Part shown: in pieces, positions 21,601 to 33,981 of the stretch
How the letters are laid out: the number at the start of each line of letters is the position of its first letter
Position numbering within the stretch: the first letter of the stretch is position 1
From: Glycine soja
Taxonomy: Eukaryota > Streptophyta > Magnoliopsida > Fabales > Fabaceae
Direction of reading: 5' to 3'
NCBI RefSeq assembly: GCF_004193775.1
Contig: NC_041011.1
Coordinates: forward strand, 9,575,656 to 9,639,655
Length of the DNA stretch: 64,000 nucleotides
The notes under the pieces: generated by a model
Told to the model about the DNA's origin: nothing
Databases searched by the model: none
The model's input: only the letters and a program-made list of their open reading frames with translations
Program-made: the position numbers and the translations under genes

Positions 21601-24158
21601 GTGGAGGTTCACTATGTTTCCCAATCCGAATATATGATAAAGAAGAGGAAGAGGTGTTGGAACCCAAATCGCTCACAACCAAAGGCTAAGACTAGCTAGC
21701 GCGTGGGCGTCAAAGACACAACAAAAACTTCTTACCCCTAAAACTTGAGAAATTATTTGGTGATTTCACTGCTGAAGTACAAGGCATGTTAACATATCAA
21801 TATGAACTTTGCACGAAAAAGGGGCAATGCATTTAATGCAAACACTAAATGCTCTAATGGACTCAAGACCTCAAATGGAGAACAAAGTGAAGAATCCAAC
21901 CATTGAGAAATAACAAATACTTGGAGATAAAGACTATATAGAAGAAACTTTGAAGAAACAATACACAAATTTCCTACACGAATCACTTTCTTGTAAAGTT
22001 TTCTATAAATTCTTATAAAGATATAAAATTCTCAAAACACCTTGTATACCTTGAGAGAAAAGACTAAAAGTGCTAAGTGATATATCCGTTTGTAAGACAA
22101 TCATACTATTTAGTCATTGTACAATCTTCCACCTAATCTTGATGATTTTTTTAGAGATAGTAGTTTCTTGGTAGGACAAACAATACTGACTTTAAGTCAA
22201 GCTTGGGATAGAGTTTGTAAGCATTAGAGCTAGAAGTAGCATTAAACAATACTTGTAACTTTGATAAGTTAGTGGAACTTTGGTGGTTGCCAAGAATTGG
22301 ACATAGTCTTTAGTTTGAGATGAACTAATATAATTCTTTGTGTGCTTCTCTATTTTACTTTAACTGACAAAGAGTTTGAATTTTTTTTTTAGATTTTATA
22401 TCTTGTTTTCTTTTACAAAGAATTTTTTTTATCATCGCTTGATATAATTTAGTCTCTAACTGTTCTTTGGTCTATTTACATTAGATGATAAACATGTTAT
22501 CAGTCTTAGAAAAAAGTTTTTAAATTTCTAAAAACACAACTCAACTCCCCTTCTTGTGTTATTTGCTTCTACATAATTTTTATTTTTTTTTGTGAATGGA
22601 GGAAAATCAAGGAAGAAAGAAAACACAAAATTATCATATATGTTGTTTTTCATTTCACGGTGGAGGTCGTTGATAAGGTCGACAATGAAGGGCCCAAATC
22701 AGAACGTGGCGATCGTTAGGGAGGTGTTGGCAATGTGATTGAGGACTAAGTGGGAGGTGGTGATGCTGATAGGGAGATCAAGAAGAAGAGTGTTAAACAT
22801 AGATGTTTTCTTAATTTTAATTTAAATCAATTTTAAAAAATTAAAAAATATAATGATGCAAAAAATTAGAGGACAACAACTCACCGTCTCAACTTGATGT
22901 GGCAATGATGATGTCAAGGTCAGATAGCAAAATTAAAAAAATAACAATAGGTAGAAATATGAAAAATGGATATATCATAGGTATGAAAAATAAATTTAAG
23001 TCTTTTTCAGGCTAAATTTTTATTTTGATCCCCCTATGATTTCAAATCCGCAATTTGGCCCCCCATTTATAAATCAAGACATCTAGTTTTCCTATTTTCC
23101 AAAATAAGCAATTTTAGTCCTATTAGTTGATCATCCAAAGTCAAATGTTGACTTCGATGTGACATATTGGTGCTGATGTGGAGCTTATGTAGGCAAATGA
23201 CATGGCGCTTATGTGAAAAAAAATTAAATGAAGTGAAAAATAAAAAACATCTTAATATGAATTGAACTCGTGACCCTTTATTCATAGACAATGTAATAAA
23301 CTACTAATATACTTTATTTGCTTAGTTAAATATATTAATATTATTTTCTATGTATCATTAAGTCAAGAGTTATATTTTTTTTCAAATTATCAAAATTTAT
23401 AAATTAAAAATATTTAATATATAAATCTTTTAAATTTTATTTTATATAATTTTATGTTTGTGTTTTGAATAATTTACATTTTTATTTTTATTTTATCAAT
23501 TTATAATTAAATTTCATAAATTAATATGTAAATTATTTACATACTTTTTTTGTAAAATGATTTTAATATAGAAATTATTTTTACTCTAATTATTTACGTC
23601 TTTCTTATCCCAAGATTTAAGATCTCCACAATCAATTAAATAAAAATAAAACATAACATAAACCTTTCTTAAGATCTTATGGTGGTTGTGCTGAACTAAA
23701 AATGGAAAAGCGAAAAAGAGTGAAGAAGAAGAAACAATGAGAATGGCATCGCAAAAGGGGGTACTGGAGCCTCACTGCTTTGAGGAGTCACGTTTTCGAT
23801 GCAGTGAACAACCAAGGGTTCCAAGTATGTCCATCACCAAGCACCTTTTCACTTGATGACTTTTTTCAAACTATTAGAAGCCCTTTCTAGAGCTTTTATG
23901 TTGTCTTCACTGTTCCCACATTAGAAGATCTTGAGTCTATTGATGTGTCTTATGCCTAGATCTGAGAGATCTAAAGTGAGGTTAGGTGGTGCAAATCCTA
24001 TTTGGGTCATCAAAGTGGATGGTGTTATGAAGGTGGTGATGTGTGTGACAAAGAAAATGGAGGATATAGGTCTAGTGAATGGTTAAGATAGTGCAATTTT
24101 CTAGTAAAATCATCCCAGAAGGGAAGAGAATGGATCTCTAGCATGATGGATTTTGTGA
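21601..24158. other. Intergenic and repeat-derived DNA without recognisable genes
   Basis: AT-rich sequence. The stretch at about 23010-23290 ('gatccccctatgatttcaaa', 'ggccccccatttata') resembles dispersed legume non-coding repeats known to me only by feel. Around 23700-24150 the base composition rises and short readable pieces occur, such as MRMASQKGVLEPHCFEESRF, but stops follow quickly and no family is recognised. Confidence 0.4.
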
Positions 24159-24163
24159 TGCTA
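24159..24163. repeat. 5-bp TSD of the outer LTR, left copy
   Basis: tgcta, repeated at 31213-31217. Confidence 0.88.
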
Positions 24164-25617
24164 TGTAACACCCTTCTACCCCAAGACACATACACTTGTA
24201 ATGTTTTCTAGACAGGTTCATAGCAGAATTTAAACGGATTACAGACAATTTTTTTTCAAAAAAAAATTATTTCGCGATAAAAGTATTACATGTCAAATAT
24301 TTGTAAACTTAAAGAAAATAGATCAATAAATAACATAACTCCATGTTAAACAAATCTTAGCGCTTGAAAGTCCATACAAACCATATTATATAAAATATTG
24401 TGAAAAACTACTCATTACTTTAATCCTTATATACATGAATAAAACCTATGTCCTAATGTTAATTTTTTTTTCAGATCATTCATAACCCTAAAATTAATAG
24501 TAATATAAAGTGGAGACCTAAGTCTCTCTAGTAGCATCATCATCATAACCTTATAGAGACTCATTTACAAGGGTGACATTCAACTCAAACACAAACAAGA
24601 CAAACAGATGGGGAATGAGATACTTCTCAATGAATTTCAACATTAAGGAAATCATATAGATATAAGATATATTTATGAACAATTATGTTCCACAACACAA
24701 GCATGCCTCGTCCAAATCAAACATTCCATATACAAAGTCGCACATGAAATGCGATGCACATTAAACCTGGAGACTCGTATGCATATGGCACCATTTTGGA
24801 AAATACTGTGAATATAGCCTGGGAGTCCATGTAGTTGATGAAGTGCCACACAATGGGCACCTCGACATTATCACTATCACTCAAATGACACCATTGATGA
24901 TGCATTAGGGTGTTCCGGCCTTGCAAGGATACTCTAACACATGTAATCAGTATGAGCTTAAAGAAAATTCCAAACCATTGCACCCCTAAGTTCAGAGTAA
25001 TTCGTCAACTCATTCATGACCTCCCCAGTTAGCTTCATAAACATCCTTTACTTCAAAACACATGCAAAACATGATCATAGTTTATAGACAATATGAACAT
25101 GGTTTATTTTTGAATTCCCTTGAAGATTCCTATCCCACAGGGATTAGGTTCTCCTAACATTTATCACAACACATACGCATATCATGGAATATTACTTTCA
25201 CATATACTCATGGACATTATGCATTTAGTCACAATATCATCACATCATTTCATTCATCAAATTATAAGTATAAACGTCATGCATCGTACTACCGCTCGTT
25301 ATGATGTCAATATTGCACACTCATTTTCCCACCTACGTTACTATGAAATTCATAAAGTATAATAATCATGTCTAGAGTTTTACTAATCCTATTAAGTTGG
25401 TTACTATCTCGTTAGAAAGTTAAGACAGTTATCTACAACTTCTATGTTGACTTCAAAATCCCTTCCAATCATGTAGAAACCTAAAATTAGGAAACATGAA
25501 AACCGATTGCATAATTCTCACAACCTAACCTTTACTCACTAAAATTGAAGTATCTAGAGTTATATAATTTATTTTTTGAGTGAAATTAAATCCCTTAGAT
25601 AGATAGCATCCAGGGCT

Positions 25618-25622
25618 ACAAC
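25618..25622. repeat. 5-bp TSD of the middle LTR, left copy
   Basis: acaac, repeated at 30127-30131. Confidence 0.88.
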
Positions 25623-27205
25623 TGTAACACCCAATTTTTCATAAATAAATTAAAAAGATTTTTTTATTAAAAATAAATAGAGTTTTATAAAAATTGTGAG
25701 GTTTTTATAATTAAATAAATAAGGAGAAATAAATTTATTAAAATAATGGTTTGAAGGAAAAACAAGATATTTGATTTATTCATTTTATAGGAAATAAAAT
25801 AGAGATCTTTTTTTATAAAATAATAAAAATAAAGAAAAAATAGAGTAAATAATAGGCTGAGAGTACCTAACTATAAATAGAGACATGTTAGGTCAGTTTT
25901 TAGACTGACGATAGTCTCTGTGTTTTCTCTTCCTCTTAAATTCATTTTCCCTTCTCATCCTCCCAAAACCCTCTCTTTTTTCCCTCACACACTCAAACCT
26001 ATATCAGTAAAACGATGATCTCGAACTCGTTAACCGTTGGATTGTCGTGAAATTTGAGCACCAGGTTTGGAACTCATTTCTCAACATTCTCAGGGTTGGA
26101 ATTTGAGCACCAGGATTTGAAAGAATTTCCCTTCACGTCATAGCTTTTCCATTTCCAGCGGAGACCCAAAACTTGTCCCAATAAAACTACAATCATGGAA
26201 ATATTAACTGTTGGATCATTGTGAAATTTGGACACCAGGTTTGAAATTAAGTCCCGCACATTTTAACCGTTGAGATGTGGAAAATAATGTCTAGGAGGGA
26301 GAAATACTCATTTCATGCAGATAGTGGAATGAAGGCTTCAATCTCTTCTCCTTCTCTCTAACGTTTGGAAAGCTTATCAGAGCAACCAGAGGAAAAGCTT
26401 GAGGAATGTTAGGGAACCATTAGAGATGCCGCTATCACTGATGGAACACATGTGAGCCCGCTTAGAGGTAAGGGATGAGTTATTCACAATTGGAGAGTAG
26501 TGAGAACATGTGTAGGGATTCTTAGAATACCAATTGAAATGGGTTTTTGGGGTATTTTTGCAAATTTTGATTCTATCTTTACAATTATAATTGTGAATTA
26601 TACATGTTTGACAGACCAATTAATATCCCAATGAGAAATTGTCATGAAATTGATGTGTTTTTGTGTTGAGTATGAACCCTAAAAATTGAGTTTTTTTGTT
26701 AATTAACATGAATTGTACTCTAAATAATATTCTCTTCAATTGTTTATTTTGTACAAATTATTGTAATTCTTTCTGTATGATCATGTGAACTGTTTGAGGG
26801 ATTTTACTCCTCGTGTTGTGAGAAACATTTTTGTATGATTTGTTTGTGTTTTAGATAAGATTTAACATGATAAATAATTATATTGAGATCGTAAAATTGT
26901 GGATATGAAATTTGATTATGAATAAGTGAGTGGTTAACACTTGATGTGACAATACTAGTGTTGTGAGCTGTGAATTATACAATAATCCGACCAGTGTTTA
27001 TCTTGAGAAAAGTGTTTATGCGCAACATTAAAGGAAAGATGTAGGATTCCTATTTAGGAACCATTGTTAAATTGTAGCGCAATGTGTTAAACGTGTTTGA
27101 AACATAAGTGTGAGATTGTGAGTATTGTATAATTCATGAGTAGTGTCTATAAATTGAATATGTGATGAATTGTGAAATAACATGTTTTGAGATTATAACA
27201 TTGGT

Positions 27206-27386
27206 ATTAAGATTAAGTATAAGTGCAAATTTGAATGTGTTAATTTGTTAGATAGATGTAAACATGTGATGGTGGATTGTGACATTATGAGATGTTAAAT
27301 TGTGGACATGAGATTTGACTATGAATAAGTATGTGGTTAAGACTTAATGTAATAATACTTATGTTGTGAGCTGTAAATTATACAAT
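27206..27386. repeat. 181-bp direct repeat left of the tRNA-LTR insertion
   Basis: Aligns without gaps to 28863-29043, with scattered mismatches. The left copy stops exactly where the tRNA sequence begins, while the right copy continues into 'aacccgaccagtg'. Confidence 0.8.
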
Positions 27387-27452
27387 GTATAGTGGTAAGT
27401 ATTCCCGCCTGTCACGCGGGTGACCCGGGTTCTATCCTCGGCAACGGCACCA
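27387..27452 (+). tRNA. tRNA-Asp(GTC) sequence lacking its first 9 nt, fused to an LTR
   Basis: From memory of the plant cytosolic tRNA-Asp, the match starts at nucleotide 10 and runs to the 3' end, including D arm (AGTGGTAAGT), anticodon arm with GTC at 27411-27413, T arm and acceptor strand. It continues directly into CCA at 27450-27452, which plant nuclear tRNA genes do not encode. Three substitutions are visible in the T arm and acceptor end. The 5' acceptor strand is absent, so it cannot fold as a tRNA. After CCA come 6 nt and then an LTR end, the layout of an LTR primer-binding site extended into the whole primer. Confidence 0.85.
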
Positions 27453-27458
27453 AAAACT

Positions 27459-28851
27459 TGTTAATCGATTGGCAAGTGCACCAATTTGTTCAAATAGTAA
27501 TTTAAAACGGTAAGACCGAGTGTCGAGTCCACAGGGACTTTGATTGTACTTAGAGTTTGTATATGTCCAATTTTAAGCAATCAATGAACTAAATTTTATA
27601 TTAGTCAAATAATGATATGGAATATAAAATTTGACATAAATGAAGATAATTAAGCATAGCACATTAAAGAGATAGAATTCAAACACTCAGGGGGTGAGTT
27701 GTCGGTTGAAGTAGAATTATAGAGCGTGTTGAGACTCAACCTACCAAAACTACTCTTGATGCAACATTAAGGGTTTTTCACTATTTAACGTTATTTTGAT
27801 TATTACCTTCATCCACTAACATACCCTAATCCCTTAAGAGCTATATCAAATAATTTGCTTTAAGAATAAAGATGCATAAATAAGGCTAAATAATACCATG
27901 CTATCCCTAGACATGGATTACCTGGATGCTCTTTTCAAGTTCTTAGGAGATAAACATTTTCCAATGCATAAATCCTATAACACTACATGTGCATGGGTGA
28001 TCAAGCCATAAACATGAAATTAAGCACAGAAAAAAGACAAATAATATCAAAATAACATTAAATAGATAGTTAGAATCATTACATAAGAGTGTTTGGTTGT
28101 TGAGCTCCCAACAATGGGTGGTTTAGCCTTTCATTGTCATGAGAGGCTTACTAATACAAAAAGAAAACAAGAGGTGTGGAAGAAAATGGAGGCAAGAGTC
28201 TCCAAGTGAATGGGTTCTCCCTCTTCTCTCGTGCCCTAGCTTCTTATTTTGGTCCCCCAAAAGAACTCCCTGACTTCTCCCTCTTTTTTTCTTTAAAATG
28301 CAGCACAATCATGTTTTTCAACATTAACCATGCGCTAAGCCGACATGTGCTCGTTAAGCACACATGCAAAGTCCAACTGACATAAGGGACCGCGTGCTAA
28401 GCCGCAAGGTGCAGGCTAAGCTGCAGATGCTCGCTAAGCCACAGATGCATGCTAAGCCACAAATGCGCTAAGCTACAGATACGCACTAAGCTGCAAGATG
28501 CAGGCTAAGCCGCAGATGCACGCTATGTCACCAGATGCATGCTAAGCCGCCAGATGCGGGCTAAGCCTGGCCTCCAAGTTGGCTCCTCACGCTGAGCTAT
28601 TGTTGACACATTGAGCGTGCTGATCCAGTTCTTCAACCCTCTTCTAGGCCTCCTACTATGTAATTCTACAAAAAAAAAAAATACACACCAAAACACTGTA
28701 AATTAGATAACTTTAGCATTTATTGGATAAAAACTCAGAAGAAGCTAAATTCCTAATGTTCTAACACAAAAGAAGGAATAAAAGAGAGAAAAATTAGATA
28801 ATTGCTATGTGATTTAAATATTTAAATTACGTAAGCATATCAATTATCACA
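27459..28851 (-). mobile_element. LTR of a tRNA-Asp-primed retrotransposon, joined to its primer
   Basis: Reading on minus, the LTR starts TGTGATAATTGATATGC at 28851 and ends GGCAAGTG...CGATTAACA at 27459; then come 6 nt and TGG(T/C)GCCGTTGCCG, the binding site for tRNA-Asp. Gypsy elements of the Athila/Calypso type commonly use this primer (family knowledge). The internal region is missing; instead the primer-site sequence continues as tRNA. A minisatellite with GCTAAGC units lies at about 28330-28570. It is inserted in the middle LTR; a simple 5-bp TSD is not visible, but 181-bp direct repeats flank it. Confidence 0.7.
28330..28570. repeat. Minisatellite of GCTAAGC(C)-containing units
   Basis: Short imperfect units of roughly 20 bp built on 'gctaagccgcagatgc' and variants, inside the LTR. 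The related LTR at 20404 carries a different minisatellite at a similar place. Confidence 0.75.
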
Positions 28852-28862
28852 TGTACATTATT

Positions 28863-29043
28863 ATTAAGATTGAGTATAAGTGCAAAGTTAAATGTGTTAA
28901 TTTGTTAGATAGACGTAAACATGTGATGATGGATTGTGGCATTAAGAGATGTTAAATTGTGGACATGAGATTTGGTTGTGAATAAGTATGTGGTTAAGAC
29001 TTAATGCGACAATACTTATGTTGTGAGCTGTGAATTATACAAT
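28863..29043. repeat. 181-bp direct repeat right of the tRNA-LTR insertion
   Basis: Gap-free match to 27206-27386 with scattered substitutions. It starts 11 bp after the LTR end at 28851. Confidence 0.8.
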
Positions 29044-31217
29044 AACCCGACCAGTGTTTACCTTGAGAAAAAATGTTTATGCGCAGTGTTAAAAGGAAAG
29101 TGTAGGATTCATAGTAAGGAACCAGTGTTAAATTGTAGTGCAATGTTTTGAACGTGTTTGAAACAGGAGTGTGAGGTCGTGGATATTGTATAATTCATGA
29201 GCAATGTCTGCGTGCAAAAAAATTATTTTAGGAGTTGGACCTAAATCAGGAAGGTGAGGCCCTAACAGATTCTTTGGAGTCTAGGTCATGGGGTAAAGAC
29301 ACTCTCGGTTTGAGTGCTCCTTTAAGCCTATGTTGATCTCATATGGTTGGAGCATTCTCGCAAAACAAAGTGACCCTAACCGATCACCTTATAATTTTAC
29401 TTAGTGAGAGTGACCTAACATACCCATTGTGTGGTGTGTCTTATTATGTACTCCTAAGCGCCCCATGGTGGTTTTTCACTGAGATGGTATCACATTGCAT
29501 ATAAGCTTGAGTCTTATTATAATTGTTGTATAACTCTTGCTAATTGTTTATTGTGAAATTGATGAGTGTTATTTCATCTTGATCCGAGTGTGTGATTCAT
29601 GCGTAATGTGATTGGTGTTTGAGAAATGAATTTTAAATGATAAAGTGGTGAAGTGATGTGGATTGTAATAAATTGAGCTATGTTATAATTACTTCCATAA
29701 TTTATTTTGATTACATCTTTGTTTATTTGTTTTTTTTAAATGTGATAATTCACTCCCTGTGTGCTATTTGTGTTTGGATCCTGTGATGATCTCGAACTTT
29801 GTGTTCGTGGGAGAAAATGACTAGGTGGATGACTTTAAAGAACCTCATGCTAGAAGACGCTGGGACACAATGCTCTGGTAGGATGTGACATTGGGAATGA
29901 GTTTTTATTTTAATCGCATGATGTTACTTTATTTTATTTTACCTCACTAATTTAATAAAATTTCTTTTGTAAACTTTAACATCCTTGTTCTGAGTCGGAT
30001 ATGTTTTTAATAAGTTCTATTTGGTAATAGTGAAGTGAATGTGAACCTTTTATCCACGTGAATTTTTTATCAGTATTTTTATATGTTTTATTTATTTATA
30101 TGTATGTCGGGATAGAGAGTGTCACAACAACTCTTATGAAGAACACAATCTAATTCTATCATTTAAGTATACTTTTTGGTGTTCTAAGTTAAAATTTTCT
30201 ATCAAAAAATAAGCATATGCATCCAACATCAATTATCAAATTCAATTTCAAGAATATTAAAAGTGCAAAACATCAAAACATCCAACAATCAAATTCCTCA
30301 AATCATAACAAAAAAAAAGTGTTTTAGGGTATTCACAACCCATCCAAGAAAATAAACTTGTTATAATCATAAGCCTAAGATCGTACAATCTACCTACGGC
30401 TCATTATCACTCATACAAAAAAAGAAAAAGAGAGAACTCACTCCTCTTGACCTCAAATGAAGCAATTCCTCAACAAGGAAAAAGAAGACAATCTCATGAC
30501 CACTCCCATGATCAGATTGACACAATGGCTTTGTCCACCACGATCATCACGACAACTCTTACTATGGCAAAACCTAGGTTGTGATTAAAAACACAATCTC
30601 AAGCGGTCTAAATTCCCCAAGTTTGAAAACTCAAAGGGAAATATAAAAATATTGATAATGAGAGGCTCCATACCTAATGCTATGCTCACTTAATTCTTTG
30701 GTGCATATAAGGCTTGGTGGTTTCCTTTATATATAAGGGAAGAAAGGGATTCATGAGATCATTTTGTCAAATGTGCATATAAGGCTTGGTTTCCAAGGCG
30801 TACGAATGAATTGTAGTTTTTTCATCAATTTTTCCAATGATGCAAACAACACCTCAAATAGACAACTATAACTTAAGATACATGGTGATCTTTCTAGGGT
30901 TGTCATTATAAAACTAACATTAGACTTCAACATTTCAAGCATTTTAATTATAAGCAGTTAATATAATACTCTTCTAACATCAAATATAATATAACATAAT
31001 ATAATAAAGACAACAACAACAACAACAATAAATTAAAAAAATACACAGATGTATAGGAACACACACATTATCATAACACAAGTACATGCTTAGGATAAAA
31101 CCAATAATATACAAATAATAATAACAAATATTTACAAAAAATATAACAAAAGGGTCCTAATAAGAGTTCTCTTTATGATATATTCCTAATACTCAAAACA
31201 TGGGGTGTTACATGCTA

Positions 31218-32332
31218 GGGTGAGACAAGTGAATCAAAAGAATTTGTTAAGCAGGTGTAGATGATGAATTAACAACTTTTAATTAAAAAATTGAAATTTT
31301 AACTAATTTCTTAGTTTTTTTTTTTTTTTGCTTTAATCATATTTCTTTTTATTTTATTTTTTCTTTAATTCATTCTACCGATTTTAAAATCGTTAGAAAA
31401 TGTAACTTAGTTTTTTAAATCAATACTGAATATTTTCAAAATTTTCATAAATCATTTATAAAATATTCAAATGTCACCTCAACACTTAATAGATCAAACC
31501 TAATGACGAAAATTGAAGAATGAAAAGCCAAGAAATTTTTTATTAGGGTCAAAAGTAAGATTCATATATGTTTTAAAGGACCAAAAACATATTTAAGCAT
31601 GCATTTAAGTATCAAACTAAACCAAATTATGAGACTTTTGACGGTAAAAGATTAATATTTGATGAACCCGCCTTACTATGCTACGTCAGACTTATTTAAT
31701 GGGTCCATCTAATAACTGATAAAATATAATATCACGGTCATGGTGTCTTAATTGTTGATTAATACAAACCATAAATACTCAATGAAAAAGTTAGCATCCT
31801 CAATCAATGCAAAAAATAAATATATAATATAAAGCTTATTAAATTCTTATAAAAATAAGATAGTAAATTACATCGTACTCTAATTACCTTTTATCTCATT
31901 TTCTAGTCTTAAATTCAACCCCTCTTTAAATACTAAAAACATAATAAAATAATGTTGGCAAGTAATTATCAACCAAAAGAAAGGGGAAAATGAAGAATGA
32001 CAAATAAATTTTACTCTGCAATAAATATATGCATTCAATGACCCCTTCGTTTTTCATCTTCTAAAGTGGTCTACGGTCCAGGCCCTTAAACACATATCAC
32101 TTGCTTGGTGTTGGAGCTTGACATCCCTTTCTCCTTTGAACCTTTCATCGTACTTCTTTTCTCCTTCAAAACTTGAATTACCTTCAACCAAACCTTGTTT
32201 TTCAAGCCTCTAAAGGTACATAAATGCTTACCTTGCTTCTTTTTTTCCTTTTTTTACTTAAAACTCAAATTTTTATGTGCTTCTTTTATTTAATGGTTTG
32301 AGTGAAAACAGGTAACATACTTTGGAATAACC
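31218..32332. other. Upstream region of the GIR-like gene, copy A
   Basis: Holds the empty sites for the MITE and solo LTR, and a conserved leader near 32055-32215 ('ggtctacggtccaggccctt'). A possible 5'-UTR intron runs from the GT of 'aaaggtacat' near 32215 to 'aaaacag' at 32311. The same layout is kept in copy B. Confidence 0.45.
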
Positions 32333-32593
32333 ATGAATGACGAAAGTGGAACCACTCCAACAATGGTGTCACCAACTTCACCACATAGCTCATGTGTATC
32401 CACTGAGCCTAACCAAGAGGACAACAACAACAACAACACCAACGATGATGATGACGACGACAACAACGATGATGACAACAACAACAATAATAATAACAAC
32501 AACCATGAAACTCCTTCCTTGGTGCTAGTAGGGTTCCTTCACTACCTTATATATCTGATGATCTCTAAGGATAACCTCAAGTTCCTAAAATGA
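32333..32593 (+). pseudogene. GIR-like small protein gene, copy A, truncated at its CxxC end
   Basis: Encodes 86 aa from the ATG at 32333. It shows SPTSPHSSCVSTEPNQE, an Asp/Asn run, then SLVLVGFLHYLIYLMIS. This layout matches GL2-INTERACTING REPRESSOR (GIR) proteins, small plant nuclear co-repressors ending in a LVGCPxCLMYVMLS...CPKCKS zinc-ribbon-like segment (recalled). Compared with copy B at 37154, the CPKC motif has become FLK followed by a stop (TGC to TGA), and GCP has become GFL. The N-terminal EAR-type LxLxL repression motif expected in GIRs is absent in both copies. Most likely a decaying gene. Confidence 0.55.
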
Positions 32594-33981
32594 AAAAGCA
32601 CTAATTTGATTCATTTTACCTAAACATAAGGAGGGGAAAAATTACTAGGCTGCCTTGTTTCTAATTATGCATTCTATGTTGCAAGTAAGAAATGTTAGCA
32701 TTTCACCTAGGAATTTAATATTTACTATCTTTCTTTAATATTACCTTTTTTTAATCTTTTTTAAACCATTTTTATGAGTAGTTCTACATGTGCTACACTT
32801 TTTACCTTGAATTTCTTTACTTACGAAGGAAATCACAAAAAAGTTGAGTGTAAATAACACTTCTCTGGTTAGATAAATGGTTTCCTGGACTAGGTTGGTC
32901 ATCTAAAATTAATATTATGTTAGTCGGTTTCCTTTATTAGTGTGGATCATGAAAAAATATAGTAGACTATTACAAAATGAGAGTGAATTGCAAAGTATTA
33001 TTTGATTTGCAAATGAATAAAACCATTTTTAATTTAACATATTAACAATATGAAATTATTTTACATTATCAATAAAGAAACTTCTATGGTGAACATATTG
33101 GCAATTGGTCCACCATGAAAAAGTTAAAAAAGAAATTATTATATCTTAAATATTATTATCCATTTTATAATTTTTTATTTTAAAAATGAAAATGACAAGT
33201 ATACCCCCTAGTAATTATAACTTAAATTACTATGGTACCCCTATTAAAAAATTGATTTTTTGGACAATATTTTTCCCTTTTCTTTCCCAATATACCTTAT
33301 TCTTCTTTTGCAAACTTCTCTCGACTTCCATCTCCTTCTTGAGTACCTTCACACCTCTATTGGGATCCCTTTTCTTTTATCACTGGCACTGCCATCACCT
33401 TTAGCCTCCGCAAAGTTGTCCCCAACGCTGATAAGGGTGGCTTCGCGCTTTTCATCACTTTCTCTCCATTCTTCCCCAAATCAGCACCCATCAAGTCACT
33501 TCTCTTCTAACTCACTTTCTTTCTTCCTCCCTCATGCTAGTAGGAAGTCATCACAACGACAATCAAACACGTGCATATTGGAGGGTGTTAAGACCATCTA
33601 CCCGACAGTTTCCCTCATATCAATGGTGAAAAAAGGCAGCAATGACAGCAAAGTCAGGAATCCAGTAAGGCGATTGAGGAAGTGGAAGGAAATAGTGGCA
33701 ATGTTGCACCTGTAACAATCGATTTTTAATTTTTTTTTTCCGAATCACATTTGTTATTTCTTTTTTGATTATTCACAATTTTTGTACCCAACCCAAAACA
33801 GAATAACATAAATTGAGAAACTAAGCCCATGAAAAAAAAATATTTTTTGCTTTAGATTTTGTGTTTTTGGTGTGGTTGTGTACAATGAGTTGCCCTCAAA
33901 TTTTGAAAGAAAAAAAAAGCTTTTTTCATGATCAAATAACCTACTTTGGAACTGATTTTCTATAATATAGAAGTTTATTTT
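32594..33981. other. Downstream flank of copy A, no secure gene
   Basis: Likely 3' untranslated sequence followed by AT-rich DNA. A Ser/Leu-rich frame at 33260-33715 (MDNIFPFSFPIYL...) has a counterpart at 38108-38389, but the latter is shorter with a different ending; the poor conservation and composition argue against a gene. Confidence 0.4.

Larger units (their letters stand above)
25623..30126 (+). mobile_element. Middle solo LTR, gypsy/chromovirus-like, nested in the outer LTR
   Basis: Begins TGTAACACCCAATTTTTC and ends GATAGAGAGTGTCACA, with a perfect TSD (acaac). A TATA box (CTATAAATAG) near 25871 and a following CT-rich leader support plus orientation with a long transcribed R-U5 part. 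About 3 kb is its own sequence; the rest is the insertion at 27387-28851. Internal related units of some 320 bp ('gagctgtgaattatacaat', 'cgaccagtgtttat', 'cgcaacatt') occur near 26880-27200 and 28863-29210. No coding region was seen. Confidence 0.8.
24164..31212 (-). mobile_element. Outer solo LTR, gypsy/chromovirus-like, hosting two nested insertions
   Basis: Ends TGTAACACCCTTCTACCCC and ATGGGGTGTTACA with a perfect 5-bp TSD (tgcta). About 2.5 kb belongs to this LTR once the nested 25623-30126 LTR and its TSD are subtracted. The termini are themselves near-inverted repeats, so orientation is uncertain; minus is preferred because a TATATATAAAG box near 30727-30736 would then give a short U3 of about 0.5 kb. 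No gag or pol is present. Its right 0.43 kb and the right TSD copy were carried into the tandem duplication (see 33982-34395), so this insertion predates that duplication. Confidence 0.75.
30788..33981. repeat. Tandem duplication, copy A
   Basis: Collinear with 33982-38740 through the end of the outer LTR, its TSD, the GIR-like gene and its flanks. The sequence 'ggtttc' sits at both junctions and at the right end of copy B (30788, 33982, 38741), suggesting microhomology or unequal exchange. Copy A lacks both the hAT MITE and the solo LTR found in copy B, and keeps single-copy empty sites for them near 31664 and 31887. Confidence 0.85.

Noticed and set aside
27387..27452. Functional tRNA-Asp gene
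   Set aside because: The first nine bases and so the acceptor stem are missing, CCA is encoded, and the sequence is joined to an LTR end.
33260..33715. 151-codon Ser/Leu-rich frame in duplication copy A
   Set aside because: Its counterpart in copy B is much shorter with a different ending, so the frame is not conserved; no domain recognised.
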